DNA from: Litoditis marina | Taxonomy: Eukaryota > Nematoda > Chromadorea > Rhabditida > Rhabditidae | DNA length: 64,000 nt | Assembly: GCA_964036275.1 (NCBI GenBank) | Contig: OZ038439.1 | Span: forward strand, 4,578,412-4,642,411 | Reading direction: 5' to 3' | Shown: positions 1 through 10,883 of the stretch, in pieces | Layout of the letters: every line of letters begins with the position of its first letter | Position numbering within the stretch: position 1 is the stretch's first letter | Program-made: the position numbers and the translations under genes | The notes under the pieces: model-generated | What the model was told of the DNA's origin: nothing | Seen by the model: the letters and a program-made list of their open reading frames with translations, nothing else | The model's database searches: none

Positions 1-2035
1 TACAGAGATGATTTATTTCACTACCACTAGTAAATTCACTGAACTCTTTCTATCTTCTCTATAAACTTAGTACTAGTATCGAGAAATAACTACTTGAACT
101 ATTTGTCATTATTGAACGTACAATCGAACACATTTTAATTTCGAATCTATGTATTGATTATCATGCGTGGCACAATTGATGAAATACTAAGAAAATTGTG
201 AGAATAACAAATAGATCCCAAAACCAACCTCCTGCAGCCGTATTGACAAAGTTTTCCTCTCCCAATGAAGTTCTGCCAGCAGTATTTCCTCGTTCACGCA
301 AAACTTGTCCAACGTGAACGGCGCCGCGAATGCTAATTGAGTTGACAGGAAAAAAGTGTCTGAAAGGACAAAGTTGTATTTTATCGATTGATTTGGCAAC
401 TAAACCTTCATGTAACCCCAATGCATGATGCATTAAGAGTATTCGATAACTTCAACTGAAAAATGTTAAGAAAACTAAGCTATTCTTAGAAATGGCCGTG
501 TGGAGGTCAATAGTTGTTATAAATATTTTCAAATAGAAAAATCCTAGAAAATCATAGGTTCTGGCGTGACCCAACATCAACGTTTCTATAACGTTCTGAC
601 GGTCGAATATAGAGATGGGTATATTATACTAGAAAAAAAGTGAACTGTTCTGGAACAATACAACGTACTTACAACAGGTTATTCAAATTGTGGAACATTT
701 TTCACTCAACAAATCTCTCGAAGTAACGATAAAATCGTAATTTGTGCTGTGACAGGCAAAATACGACTCTCACGCATTTATTCTAACGTTTATAGGTAGA
801 GTACCTTGGTTTCAGTTTTGAAAAAAAAACAGAAACAATGTGTACCTGTTATCCAGTATAGCATTGTCTTTTCTCCGGGACTATTCGATTCATGGGTGGG
901 AGTCGAAGCAGTACTGTGCGTGCAGCAGGCCAGCCATCTGCCACTTTATCACTCCGGCATCAGTGGTCGTAGAGTTCCCGCTAGGACGCTTCTCCACGCG
1001 TACTATCTAACCTGAAAGTATTAGTTTGTAATGTTGTACAAGCGTAACAAGGTCTTGGAGCAAAGGGGACAAAATACCATTTTCATAAGATGACGTGATG
1101 AAATGAAAAAAACACATTTTGTTCATTTTCGTGTTTGTTTTTTGATCTCGGCGAGAACACATCGCAGCACCGTTTAAACTCGTTAAAAACTACTACTTAC
1201 CATATCGTCACTTGTTCGTTCTTCCCACAAATTAGAGTCCAATTTGATCTGGATTGCCGATATGGTTTGAGACAAGGGTAGAGGACAGGGCCTATTAACC
1301 AATAACCCGACCAAAGGTATGGAACAGGTGGTGTCTTATCCCGAGTTCCACCCCGTAAAATGGGACAATGTCCCATAGAACAGGGCCCATACCCCAGAGC
1401 AGTACGGTCTTCGGGCGAGGGTTCCCCTACCGTCGCAAACTCTGGTGCAATCTGTCACTTTTCGGACTCTCAAGGTGGTACTCGTGAGGAGAGAAGTGAG
1501 ACTTAGGAGAAGAATCTGAAAGTAAATGATGAGATACAAGATTTCGTAATTTGATTCTAAACGCATCTGATAATTCCTGATCTGGAACAAAGTAAGTTTC
1601 AAATCAGGGCTAAGAGAGATTCATGTTATTCTAATGTAATCCTTTGAGAATTAAAGTTTTTCAATAGTAACTTTGCAGAGGAAAGGTACTATCAAGATGA
1701 TTTCACTTTTTCAAACACATTAATTGAACTCTTTCATATTAGTATCGAAAATAACCAGTTCTCATTCCGAACGTAAAATTAGAATTTTAAATTTTGATAA
1801 TAAATCTAATATTTAGTTACATGTAATGAACGAATTAGGAAGACAGCAAACGGAAAACCGCTTGAACAACAAAACCGAAAAAAAACTAGAAACCTAGAAC
1901 CAACCTCTTCTGCCGTATTGACGAACGTTTCTCTCGAAATGAAGTTCTGCCAGCAGTATTTCCTCTTTCACGTAAAACTTGTAAAACGTGAACGGCGGCG
2001 CGAATGCTAATTGAGTTGACAGGAAAATGTCTGGA
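1..2035. repeat. Diverged direct duplication, about 360 bp per copy, 1.67 kb apart
   Basis: Positions about 1-360 and about 1680-2035 align in the same orientation. The best-conserved part is 225-355 against 1900-2030, which share long identical runs such as GAAGTTCTGCCAGCAGTATT and GAATGCTAATTGAGTTGACA. The copies differ by a one-base indel inside the best reading frame, so conservation of a protein is not supported. This is either a dispersed repeat or a local tandem duplication of unknown content. Confidence 0.6.
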
Positions 2036-2667
2036 GCGGCGAATTCTCAGTCTACCCGTACTATTCGATGAGTCACCACAATAACTAAACTCATTCCCTC
2101 CACTGGTTCAAAAGTTCCATTTTGGCAGTTATGACAAAATACAGTAGATCACCAAAACTCGATAATTGACCTTTGACTCTATTTCTTGCGGCTTTGGATA
2201 CATATTATCAATCATCAAACTTCTATGAAAGTTCCATCGTTCCACAACATAGCTGTTTCGAGCCAATTACGTCTAAAGTTCAAATTGTTTGAACGGGAAA
2301 TGTTTTAGGCGAAGTCGTTAGAATACAATTCACATTAAATTTTGTAGTTACTGTGTACACGGGCGATTTTTCATTTTCGCGATCGTGCAACCAAGAGCCA
2401 AGATCATTTTAAAAAATGCCAGTTCGTGTTTTTAGATTTAATTTCCATCTTCAGCAACAAAAGTAGAATAACTATAAACAAAAATAATAATTTTTCTCCA
2501 TAGAATTTTCATGAAATACTACTTTAATGAAATACAACGTTATTAGCTACAAAAATAGCACAACATTAATTATCAACCCTATCATTAGTATTACAAAACG
2601 TTAACAACTCAAAATAGAACTGACTGTCGTAGTAAGAGGATAACTTGAAAAGAAAGGCGAGATATGA

Positions 2668-2785
<118 letters not shown>

Positions 2786-2833
2786 GAAGAGAAAAATTTG
2801 TAGAGGGAGATTGCGATCACCCAGGTAAACTAC

Positions 2834-5800
2834 TCAAATGTTGCTGCTTCTACAAACTCCCTTCAGCGATCCCCTGTACTTATCTCCTCTCTTCACATTC
2901 AAAAAGTTATGTCGTAGATGTAATTTCGAGTACGGTATCACATTGTATTTTCGACGAAGCGACGACAGAATGATGTTGATTGCGCTTTGGTCGTATCTGG
3001 AAAAACTGTTGAAATGGAAAAGTGTTTCGATAACAGTTGAAGAGCCTTCTATGTCAAGGATAGATCAATTTTATAGAGTGTGCAGATAGGAGAGACGCAG
3101 ACAGTCTTTCACTGTCTGCCGTCTTGTTGACCTCCAGGGCATCTCGTGTATGTGGATGGCCAAATGCTCCGGAGAAACGAAAACTATATTGACACAACTA
3201 TATTTTGATTGACACAATTATATTTTGTTCAAATGGAATAACCTAATATACATAGATAGTTGACTGCGACCCACCATGGCATTTGGCGTATTTTCGGTAT
3301 CGAAATGAGAATGGAAAGAACCTTCTTCTGTGTTCTTGGCTCCATCTGGCTGCATGTGTTTTAAAGTTCCGATCAAACTACAGACGGTATGACCACTGTT
3401 TGAAACTTCTCCGAACTATACCTGTGGCAATTGGCGTGGTCATTTACTTTGTCCCCACTGAAATGACAGTTGACCGAGTGGCCCTCCGGAGCGATGCACT
3501 GCTCCGTCATCGCACACAGGAACATCCTGTCAAAATGAAAGTCACCTATTCAGATGACCACTCTCACTTAGACAAATTGGTGCGAGAAAAAAACCAATCA
3601 AGGGATTACATTAAATCATCGTATGAAAGTATTTTTAAAGAAAATACATGTTATTCATGAAGTTCACTTATTGATCGCCATCGAGGCCGTATAATCAATG
3701 TTACATCCGTGGCCACCAATGCTGGGTATCTCCGCTTCACCCTAGTCATACAATTATTCAATGAAGAAAAATACATGTTATTCTTAATGGTCACTTACAG
3801 GGTTGGTAAAGACAAATTCGAAACTCGACTTGACTCAAAAAAACTCGAAAACTTTCGAGTCGTTTCAAACTCGAAACTCGAAAATTTCCAAAACTCGAAA
3901 ACTTGAAAATTTCCAAAACTCTAAAACTCTAAAACTCGAAAATCGAAATTTTCAACTCGCCAACTCGAAAAATGAAGGTTTTTGAAGGTAAAAATCTGAA
4001 AATTCAAACTTTTGGTTATGAAACTCGAAAACCTCCAAATTTTTCTGCCTTCCAAACTCGAAAAATCGATTTTTCAAACTCGAAAACTCGCAAACTCGAT
4101 TTTCTCAAAACTCCAAGAACTCGATAACTCGAAAACTCGATTTTTTGAAAAACTCGGAAACTCGAAAATTCTTGAAACTCGAAAACTCGAAATTTCCCAA
4201 AACTCGTAAACTCAAAAACTCGAAATTTTGAACTCGATTAACAACCCTAGTCACTTATAGATTGAAATCATAATTTTTTTAAAGCTGTTTTCTCTGGCTC
4301 GTGAGATAGTGCGCATGAGTGAAAGATATTCAGACAAGGAACAGAAAGCCGGGATACGCTTGTATGTTATTACAGGGTACGATCTTTGCAAAGCAAACGT
4401 ATATGGCATTGTAATATATGACACTGTGGTTGTATGAATTCTCATATCTCGATGTATCTGTATACTGTTAGTCAACTACACACTCAATATTATCATGTCA
4501 AACACATCAGGAGGCGGTATGCATGAACATCCCTAACCGGGATGTGATCCCGCCGGAATGTAACCCGAGCCCGTCCCGGGTTGGGATAATCGGTATGCAA
4601 AGGCATCCCGGCCGGGTTGGGTTAGATCCCGGCGGGATGAGGTCGGGATGGACTGTTTTCATGTAAACAATGCACTTTTGTTAGCTTCTAGGTGTTCAAC
4701 AAAGTAACAAATGATGTTCCTTTTGATTATAAAAAACACATTAAGTTATACGTATAGTATAACTCTACTATTTTATTAAAAACAACATTGATATCCGATG
4801 TTTTTGTGCTTTACAAAGAATTCAATGTTCAACGAAATTTGACTAATTGAAGGTACAAAAACCGTATTAGAGTTAATAGAGTAGACTTTTGAAGTGATAA
4901 AGAGACATTTTTGATAAATAATACTATTTTTCAAACCTCGTCCATATAAACCAAATTTTTTGTTTACGGAAACTACTTGGCTTACTAATCTCATAAATGA
5001 GCATTTGACAGATATAACGTTCGAAAAAATAGGTCAATTACAAGAAAAACCATGTTATTTGGCCCGAACCCGACCTCTCTAGCTCGGGATGCTTAGTGCA
5101 TACCGGGGTGGCCATCCCGGGACAAATCGAGCCCGGGATCACATCCCAACCCGGCCCGGGATCTTTCATGCATACGGCCTCAGAACTCAGAAACATACAA
5201 TGAGAAGTTGACGATGTCTCATTAAAACGCTCAATTTACGTGACTTTAATTCACTTCTAGTATATATCCTGATTAAGCTGTTTTTGGGTCAAAATCCAAG
5301 GGCTGAGAAACGTGTCGGAACCAAACCACACCAGACGACGTAGCAAACCGTCCAACCTCATGAGAAGTTCATATGAGTTTCTCATGAGATACCTCATGAG
5401 TTCCTCGAGAACTCACAACGTTGTAGAATAGCAATCAATAGAATCTCATGAGAAGCTCGTGTTAATAGCTCATGGGGTGATCTCATGAATTTTCGTGAGG
5501 ATTGCTACGCCGCCAGTGATTTGGTCACTTTCTGTAACAAAAATCTCACCATTTCACTGCCTCTCTGGAAAAATCAGAGCGAACGATGAAACTAGTTGCT
5601 CCAGCCATGAGCGATTTTCTCTTGCTCTCTGGCATGCTAAGATAGTTGAAAATTCCTGGAAAAATATAAATATAAAAAATATAGTTCACAATCAACCAAA
5701 TAAATCTGTTATTCATTATACTGGAAATGATGTGGACTATAGCCCCCCACCCGGATGCGTTGCGGAGAAAATGCTGAGGCCGGGGCTGAAAGGAAGGACG

Positions 5801-6625
5801 AATTTCTCCACTTCTTCTGTTTGAACTTGGTCGTAGAATTCCAACAAAAACCGCTCGTTTTCAATGCGAAGTGAAGAGTCGAACATCCAAAAAACAGGTG
5901 ACGCGGCGAACAATTCCTAGAACGGCAAACCAGGTTGAACTAACTGTTTTGCTAAAATCTCAGAAACTGAAGAAATATTTATTCCGGCAAGGGTTGTGAA
6001 TGCGTGAACTAAAGCGAAAACTTTACACAGAACATCACTTGTGACACAAGAAGATACAATGAATAATGGTAACGAAATAGAATTATGTTAGAAGTAAATT
6101 GAACATCCACTCATCCACGTAAAGTTAGCTTTCTTATGAGAAATCGTGCACGTTATCCTGGCACGTCTCTGAGTTCTGCTGTGTTAAACATATTATGTTT
6201 AACGTGACTGTAGATTTAACGAATAATATCGCATGTCAACACATTGTAGTATGAAGTATGGAATGGTTGTGATTGTTGTTTATTCTTTTCCAGTCAGAAC
6301 CAAGAACATTCCTAAAAAAAACTTGCTAAAATGGTTCTCACCGCTTCGATAATCGCTTTGAATGCATAGTTCATCAAATTTCCAACGTGTTTCGGATATC
6401 GATCGAAATCAAATCGTCGGTATTCGAGATTGCAGAACGACTTTATGTCGTTGGCCTGTGAACATCTAGATTTAGGAATGACCAATCTGAGTATGTTTAG
6501 AATGAATCAATCTATTAGGGGTAATCAACCTGAATTGTAGTTGGAACTTCGCACAAGTCAGACGATTCCCAGCCAATTGGCCAGCCACTTCTGAAGCGAC
6601 CTTAACGAGCGAGAGAGAGAGAGAA

Positions 6626-6694
<69 letters not shown>

Positions 6695-9600
6695 GTGGGT
6701 AGGTCATAGAGACGCTGATTATCTCTGTCTATTTTCATACTGATTGATCTGCATTCTATCTGGCTTTTGCAGCTGGCTAGTCGCGAAAAATTGGCGCCAG
6801 CCGCTCTATGAATGCAGAAGGGGTATCGTGCCGCTCTTCTCAACTATGCAGACGTTTTGAAAAGTGTTTTACCCGTTTCTTCTTTATTTGTGAACAATTT
6901 TCCGAGAAACTTGCCGTGAGCAATTAAAGGGCATACATCTACAAGATTTGTGAGTTTGAGTTCAAAATGACCCAGTTGACGTGAGCTGGAAGAGTAAACG
7001 TCTCGCAAAAATGACTTCCGTAACGGGGCGGCGGCGGCGGCGGCTACAAAAAAATGTCCGCCCTTCTTTCGGGGCACAGCTTCGCTCTCATTAAAATTTC
7101 TGAACACGGTTTACATTGTGGTGAAGCGAAGAAAAAGTTGGGGTAGACGAATTCTTCAGCCATAGTTGCAAATTTCATTTTAAGGATGATAGGGCCTTAA
7201 ATGGTCTCAGCAACTTCTCTAAATCGACCGGTTCGAGAAAATGAAAATGAAAAAAGGAGAATCACGTAAAATTGATTCCTGGACTTCTCAGCTAAGAACT
7301 CGGTTGCGCGTACAGCCTAGTTTTCATTTGCATTCACATGTCTGAATGGCACAGTGGATACAATTTCTGTTCTAGTGAAAACGGATTGAGGTTTGACTCC
7401 CACCTCGAGCGGTGTCATTTGCAACAATCTGCTAGTATAATTTTGAGTTATCCCAATGCTCAATGCTGTGTCGAACTTGATCAAAAATGAGTGCATCATT
7501 TTCACATGATTATATAATTCTGATGAGAGTTTCTCCGTAACTATAGAAAAAGAGGTCAATTAGTATAAAAACGAGTGTCAAAAAAGTAAAGATTAGTTTT
7601 AGAAATCACATAAACGAAAATATAAAACTGGTCCAATAAACGGATATTAAAAGAGAAAGGCTAATCTCGCTTGGTCGAAAATTACACGAAGTATCACAAA
7701 TATTACTTAGTACCGATAATGAAACATCTGAATGCATTACACGAAAATCCAACTAGATTTTTGCCATATTTCAAACGAGCTAGCTTGGCCTTTCTCTCTT
7801 ATTATCCGTTTATCGGACCTGTTTTATATTTTCGTTTATCCGTTTATGTTATTTCTAAAACTAATCTTTACTTTCTTGAGACTCGTTTTTTATACTAATT
7901 TGGAAAGCGCTGTCACAAAAAACCGATACGGTGTATCTTGATCTTTACTGCTTGTAGTTTGATGCTCTGCTTTCACGTGAAGAGGTATTGAGTTTGACAT
8001 AAATGCATTTCAAACTACAACTCTGGAGTGTTGAACTCCTATGACTCATAACTGGAACATAATGGAATCCAACTACAAACACAAAATATGGAACCAACGT
8101 ATACTGTTTCAACGTGCACTTGTTCATTTGACTTCTATGAAAAGGTATGGCGTATACTCAAGTTTGTGAGGGGCCGAAATCGTCCAAATGATAAATGACT
8201 GCATGAATATCTCATTATTACCATACCAATAGATCGAAAATCAAAAACTACTCTTTCGAATTACGGCGGTCGATTTGTTCGCTGTCTTTGTTGGTTAACT
8301 TAAAACTATACAAAAGTAGGTGACCTTACATGACAGGGAATTGTTTGAGTAATATACATTTATATATTACAATATATAAGTTCTAACTGTGAATGAACAT
8401 GTTCCAGCCAACCTCTGCTGCTAAGAGTCCCACGTCATAGTACACAATTTGGTTCGGTAATAGTTTTCTCAAGCTGTAAAGACCTGCGCGGGATTCCAAG
8501 AAATGATTCGAAGAAGCATACGTGACAAAAACCACATCCTCTGCCTGTAAAAACTAAATTGAGAAGGAATTACATCAAATGAGTCTTCCTGTCTACAATC
8601 CCGTTTTTGGTATATTCTCACATTTATATGGAAACTAGGGTTGTTATCGAGTTGAAAATTCCGAGTTTTAGAAGTTTTGAGTTTTTCGAGTTCGAGTTTT
8701 ATTTTTGACAACCCTAATGGAAACGTATGGGTCTGATGATTCATCACCGTGAAAATGAGCATGAAAATGAACAACTTCCAAAAACGGACCACTTTTCAGG
8801 CATACACACTATTGTCACCTTTATCATTTGTTCATCTGTTTGATGTTGTGCGATCAGTCCAAATTCTGAGAGCAACTGTCGCAAATTCGGATCGAACGGT
8901 TTGCCCGGAATGGAAATTGTAGCGTTTTCGTAGAAGTAGAAAATTAACTGAAATTGACTGAACTGAGAAAACGAACGACATGATCATATGATTGTGTTGG
9001 AAAAACAAAAGTCAAAAAGCTCTCCGACCGCCCTCAAATATGTAAAAGCCGCTTAAATGATTCACAGTCATATTGTAACAACACTAAAGAGTAATGGAAA
9101 GAGTATAGTGTGTGAGCGCAGCCTCAGGGTGGCTCTGTAGCTCAAAACATGCGTATTGATCAAGCTGCCCTCATTCTGTTACCTCTTCACGAGTGTGTCA
9201 GAAAGAGTAAAGGTTTGGCCAAACCACTGTGGACGGCATACAGTCTATTTGGTACTCAGTATGATTGACGCCAATTTTCTGCGATTTGCCAGCTACAAAA
9301 GCGAGAGACCATGGAGGTCAATGAGGCCGCAGACATCTGCGTCTCTCCGACCTGCACACTCTCTCGGGGAGGCCGCTACAGAATTGGCTGGCCAATCGTC
9401 TGTGATTCTTCTGAGTATTGAGCGGGGTTTGGTTTGGCAAGCGGCCAGTACATCTAACTGTCTTTAATCTTCACACTTTCTCGTCTGCTGGAAAGCAATC
9501 AACAACCGCGCGCACCGCACTCAGAACGACTAGCGCCAATTATCTGCAATTGGCCAGCTACGAATGCGAGAGAGCATGCAGGTCAATGAGGCCGCAGACA

Positions 9601-9871
9601 GGCTACGACACTCTGCGTCTGTCTGACCAGCACACTCTCTCGTCGAGGCTGCTTCAAAAGTGGCTGGATAATTGGCTGGAAATTCCCTGAGCATCTTTCT
9701 CGGGAAAATCGCGTAAATATAGCGCACCTCTTCCTGTTGTGAGGGAAGCGGTTCCATAAAGTTGTGACTAATATTTGAAGAGACATCTGTTGCATTCCAC
9801 TTCACGCCAATTGTTGATAACAAAACAACGAGGACGAGAATACACAACATGAAGACTTTGCTAAATGTCAT
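2834..9871 (-). CDS. Eight-exon DUF1647-like protein (predicted type II membrane protein)
   Basis: Assembled by eye from splice signals and frame continuity. Exons in transcript order are 9728-9871, 8819-8947, 8413-8544, 6342-6455, 5751-5916, 5550-5655, 3422-3526 and 2834-2996, totalling 1059 bp (352 codons plus stop). Every acceptor ends in AG, mostly TTTCAG, TTACAG or TCCAG types, and every donor begins with GT. The donors after exon 1 (GTGCGC) and exon 3 (GTTGGC) are weak. Residues about 5-23 form a hydrophobic signal anchor. Exon 3 reads VVFVTYASSNHFLES and IVYYDVGL, exon 4 NLEYRRFDFDRYP, exon 5 FWMFDSSLR and SIFSATHP, exons 7-8 HANCHRYDQSAINIIL. From memory, this series is the signature of nematode DUF1647 proteins, whose biochemical function is unknown. 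No stop or frameshift is seen, so the gene looks intact. The large introns (especially 3527-5549, 6456-8412 and 8948-9727) are packed with transposons. Open frames on the plus strand at 3283-3660 and 5495-5824 are antisense shadows of its exons. Confidence 0.8.
3798..4249. mobile_element. hAT-like mini-element filled with an AACTCGAAA word satellite
   Basis: A 452-bp element in the intron between exons 6 and 7 of the DUF1647-like gene. It is flanked by a perfect 8-bp duplication GTCACTTA (3790-3797 and 4250-4257), the hallmark of hAT insertions. The ends are CAGGGTTGGT and, inverted, TAGGGTTGTT. Almost the whole interior is irregularly spaced copies of AACTCGAAA-like words, with no coding capacity, so it must be mobilised in trans. 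Confidence 0.85.
4511..5181. mobile_element. 671-bp terminal-inverted-repeat element with CCCGGGAT-rich ends
   Basis: The left end GAGGCGGTATGCATGAACAT is mirrored at the right end (inverted GAGGCCGTATGCATGAAAGA). For about 120 bases inside each end the sequence is dense in variants of ATCCCGGCCCGGG words, while the centre is AT-rich. A target duplication is not clear; CAG may flank it on both sides. It sits in the intron between exons 6 and 7. The superfamily is not recognised and there is no coding capacity. Confidence 0.7.
5356..5500. repeat. Cluster of palindromic CTCATGAG words
   Basis: Within about 145 bases the self-complementary octamer CTCATGAG occurs four times exactly and several more times with one change, separated by irregular spacers. 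It lies in the intron between exons 6 and 7 and ends about 50 bases from the exon 6 donor. Possible termini (TAGCAATC near 5429 and GATTGCTA near 5501) are opposed, but no convincing target duplication was found. Confidence 0.6.
6561..6802 (-). repeat. Dispersed repeat, inverted copy carrying an expanded GA/CT tract
   Basis: Read on the minus strand, it begins GCTGGCGCCAATTTTTCGCG and ends GGCTGGCCAATTGGCTGGG, matching the two plus-strand copies at 9267-9402 and 9533-9686. Where those copies have only CACTCTCTCG, this one has an 85-bp GA/CT tract (6611-6695). It lies in the intron between exons 3 and 4. Confidence 0.7.
6611..6695. repeat. GA microsatellite with a few interruptions
   Basis: GA dinucleotides interrupted by GAAA and GAGG, nested inside the inverted copy of the dispersed repeat. 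Confidence 0.95.
7025..7044. repeat. Short GGC trinucleotide run
   Basis: About five GGC units in intronic DNA of the minus-strand gene. On the minus strand the run would read as alanine codons, but nothing around it supports an exon. Confidence 0.8.
7338..7412 (+). repeat. tRNA-derived SINE-like relic
   Basis: An A-box-like TGGCACAGTGG and, about 45 bases later, a B-box-like GGTTTGACTCC sit at tRNA spacing, but no cloverleaf can be folded from the stems. A diverged relative, TGAGGTTGATTCCACTCGG, lies near 10053-10071. Together they suggest an old tRNA-derived SINE family. It could also be a decayed tRNA gene. Confidence 0.4.
7563..7895. mobile_element. Foldback mini-element flanked by TA (Tc1/mariner-type)
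   Basis: Arms of about 120 bases, 7563-7680 and 7771-7895, are inverted copies of each other. The outer ends read GTATAAAAACGAGTGTCAAA and, inverted, GTATAAAAAACGAGTCTCAA. TA dinucleotides flank both sides (7561-7562 and 7896-7897). The loop of about 90 bases has no coding content. It is in the intron between exons 3 and 4. Confidence 0.8.
8636..8716. mobile_element. 81-bp hAT-like micro-element
   Basis: Flanked by a perfect 8-bp duplication ATGGAAAC (8628-8635 and 8717-8724). Both ends read TAGGGTTGT inward. The interior is TCGAGTTTT-like words, the complement of the AACTCGAAA words in the element at 3798. It lies in the 274-bp intron between exons 2 and 3. Confidence 0.85.
9267..9402 (+). 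repeat. Dispersed repeat, plus-strand copy 1
   Basis: Starts GACGCCAATTTTCTGCGATT and ends TTGGCTGGCCAATCGTC. It shares with copy 2 the block GGTCAATGAGGCCGCAGACA and a CACTCTCTCG core. The ends contain opposed GCCAATT/AATTGGC words, so a transposon with inverted ends is likely. Intron between exons 1 and 2. Confidence 0.7.
9533..9686 (+). repeat. Dispersed repeat, plus-strand copy 2
   Basis: Second direct copy in the same intron, about 266 bases after copy 1 and ending about 40 bases before the exon 1 donor of the minus-strand gene. A long minus-strand frame reading from exon 1 into this repeat is an artefact of missing the splice site. Confidence 0.7.
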
Positions 9872-10801
9872 AACAGCTTTTCTAAAATAGGAAAATGTCA
9901 ATCAAGAGTCTCGAATGAAAGCTGAATAGTTTCATTGAAGTCGAAAACCCACAGAGAATTGATGTACAATCGTTATTCGAAAATCACACTTTTTTCAAAC
10001 ACCATGAAACATTGTGGCCTAATAGTGAAATTGTCAATGTCGCTCTCCGGACCTGAGGTTGATTCCACTCGGCTCGATATTATCTTTTCGGTGCAAAAAC
10101 ACTTCTTAACAGCCGCCTGCTTGTCTTCTTCATAAATCTATGGTTATTAGTATGAAAAACGAGTGTAAAGAAAGTGAAGATTAGTTTTGTATAAAACGTG
10201 TGCCAGAAATATAAAAGAAGTTTAATAAACATATTTTGAGAAAGAGGCTAATGTAGCTAGGTTTGAAATTTAATGAAAAGCCCACCGAATTTTTTGTTAT
10301 AGACATGGGAACTTCTGAAGCACGATGTGAGAGTAGCGAAATAGCGTACGTACGAAGAGACGCAGATCGGTAAACGAACGCTGGAATCTTTCTGAATATG
10401 GCTTCTGGGGCGTTATAGATATCATGACAGTCTGCGTCTCTCTAACCGCTGTAGGGAATTGTCTGAGAAACTCCCACTTAGATCATAGGCTGCGTGCCAG
10501 GGAATTTGACCAGATTGGTGAGTTCCGATATAATCGGACCTTTTCCAATGATTTCATTTTGAAATTACTAGTATTTCGCCGGGCCTGTGTGTGTTTGGTG
10601 TTGTTTTGGTGGCTGTTTATATATAGTCGTCGACAATGGAAAGGCGGGAGGGTACTGTATACCTCACTCTCCGCTGTGTACGCACACTTGCCTTTGATTC
10701 CACGGCTTGCCAGTTATGTACTCTATTAGCGCAGTGGTTAGCGCCCTGCTACGCAAATAAACAATTAGTTCTGAACCACATATAGATTTCTTTTCTGAGC
10801 A
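9872..10801. other. Upstream region of the DUF1647-like gene; no gene recognised
   Basis: This lies between the start codon of the minus-strand gene and the tRNA array and should contain that gene's promoter, but I see no distinctive motif. It holds one lone arm (10150-10265) related to the foldback element at 7563-7895, a second SINE-like B-box patch (10053-10071), and an A-box-like TAGCGCAGTGG at 10728-10738. The open frame at 10424-10729 has no recognisable motif. Confidence 0.4.
10150..10265 (+). repeat. Solo arm of the foldback TA element family
   Basis: Begins GTATGAAAAACGAGTGTAAA after a TA and continues with GAAGATTAGTTTT and TTTAATAAACATATT, parallel to the left arm at 7563-7680. 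No inverted partner arm follows, so this is a truncated copy. Confidence 0.55.
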
Positions 10802-10883
10802 TTCCGATGACGAGATTCGAACTTACGCGGGGAAACCCCAATGGATTAGCAGTCCATCGCCTTAACCACTCGGCCACCTGATC
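10802..10883 (-). pseudogene. tRNA-Ser(GCT) pseudogene at the array edge
   Basis: The 5' three quarters match the array consensus, but the 3' acceptor strand is replaced (sense CATCGGA instead of CCTGATC) and the T stem carries an A-C mismatch. The acceptor stem cannot form. Loss of identity marks the array boundary. Confidence 0.75.

Noticed and set aside
2838..3089. 83-codon plus-strand frame
   Set aside because: Antisense to exon 8, whose minus-strand frame continues the conserved CHRYDQS motif across the splice.
3283..3660. 125-codon plus-strand frame
   Set aside because: It is antisense to exon 7 of the minus-strand gene, whose frame fits splice phases and family motifs.
5495..5824. 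109-codon plus-strand frame
   Set aside because: Antisense shadow of exons 5 and 6 of the DUF1647-like gene.
6472..6843. 123-codon minus-strand frame
   Set aside because: Made of the dispersed repeat and its GA/CT tract.
8469..8792. Minus-strand frame beginning with a signal-peptide-like MVRFWKLFIFMLIF
   Set aside because: It lies in intron 2, runs through the 81-bp hAT-like element and joins exon 3 in the wrong frame. The spliced frame across exons 2 and 3 is the better explanation.
10728..10780. tRNA gene just before the array (A-box-like TAGCGCAGTGG)
   Set aside because: The following sequence does not form an anticodon or T arm, and the B-box-like GTTCTGAACC is off consensus. At most it is a SINE or tRNA relic.
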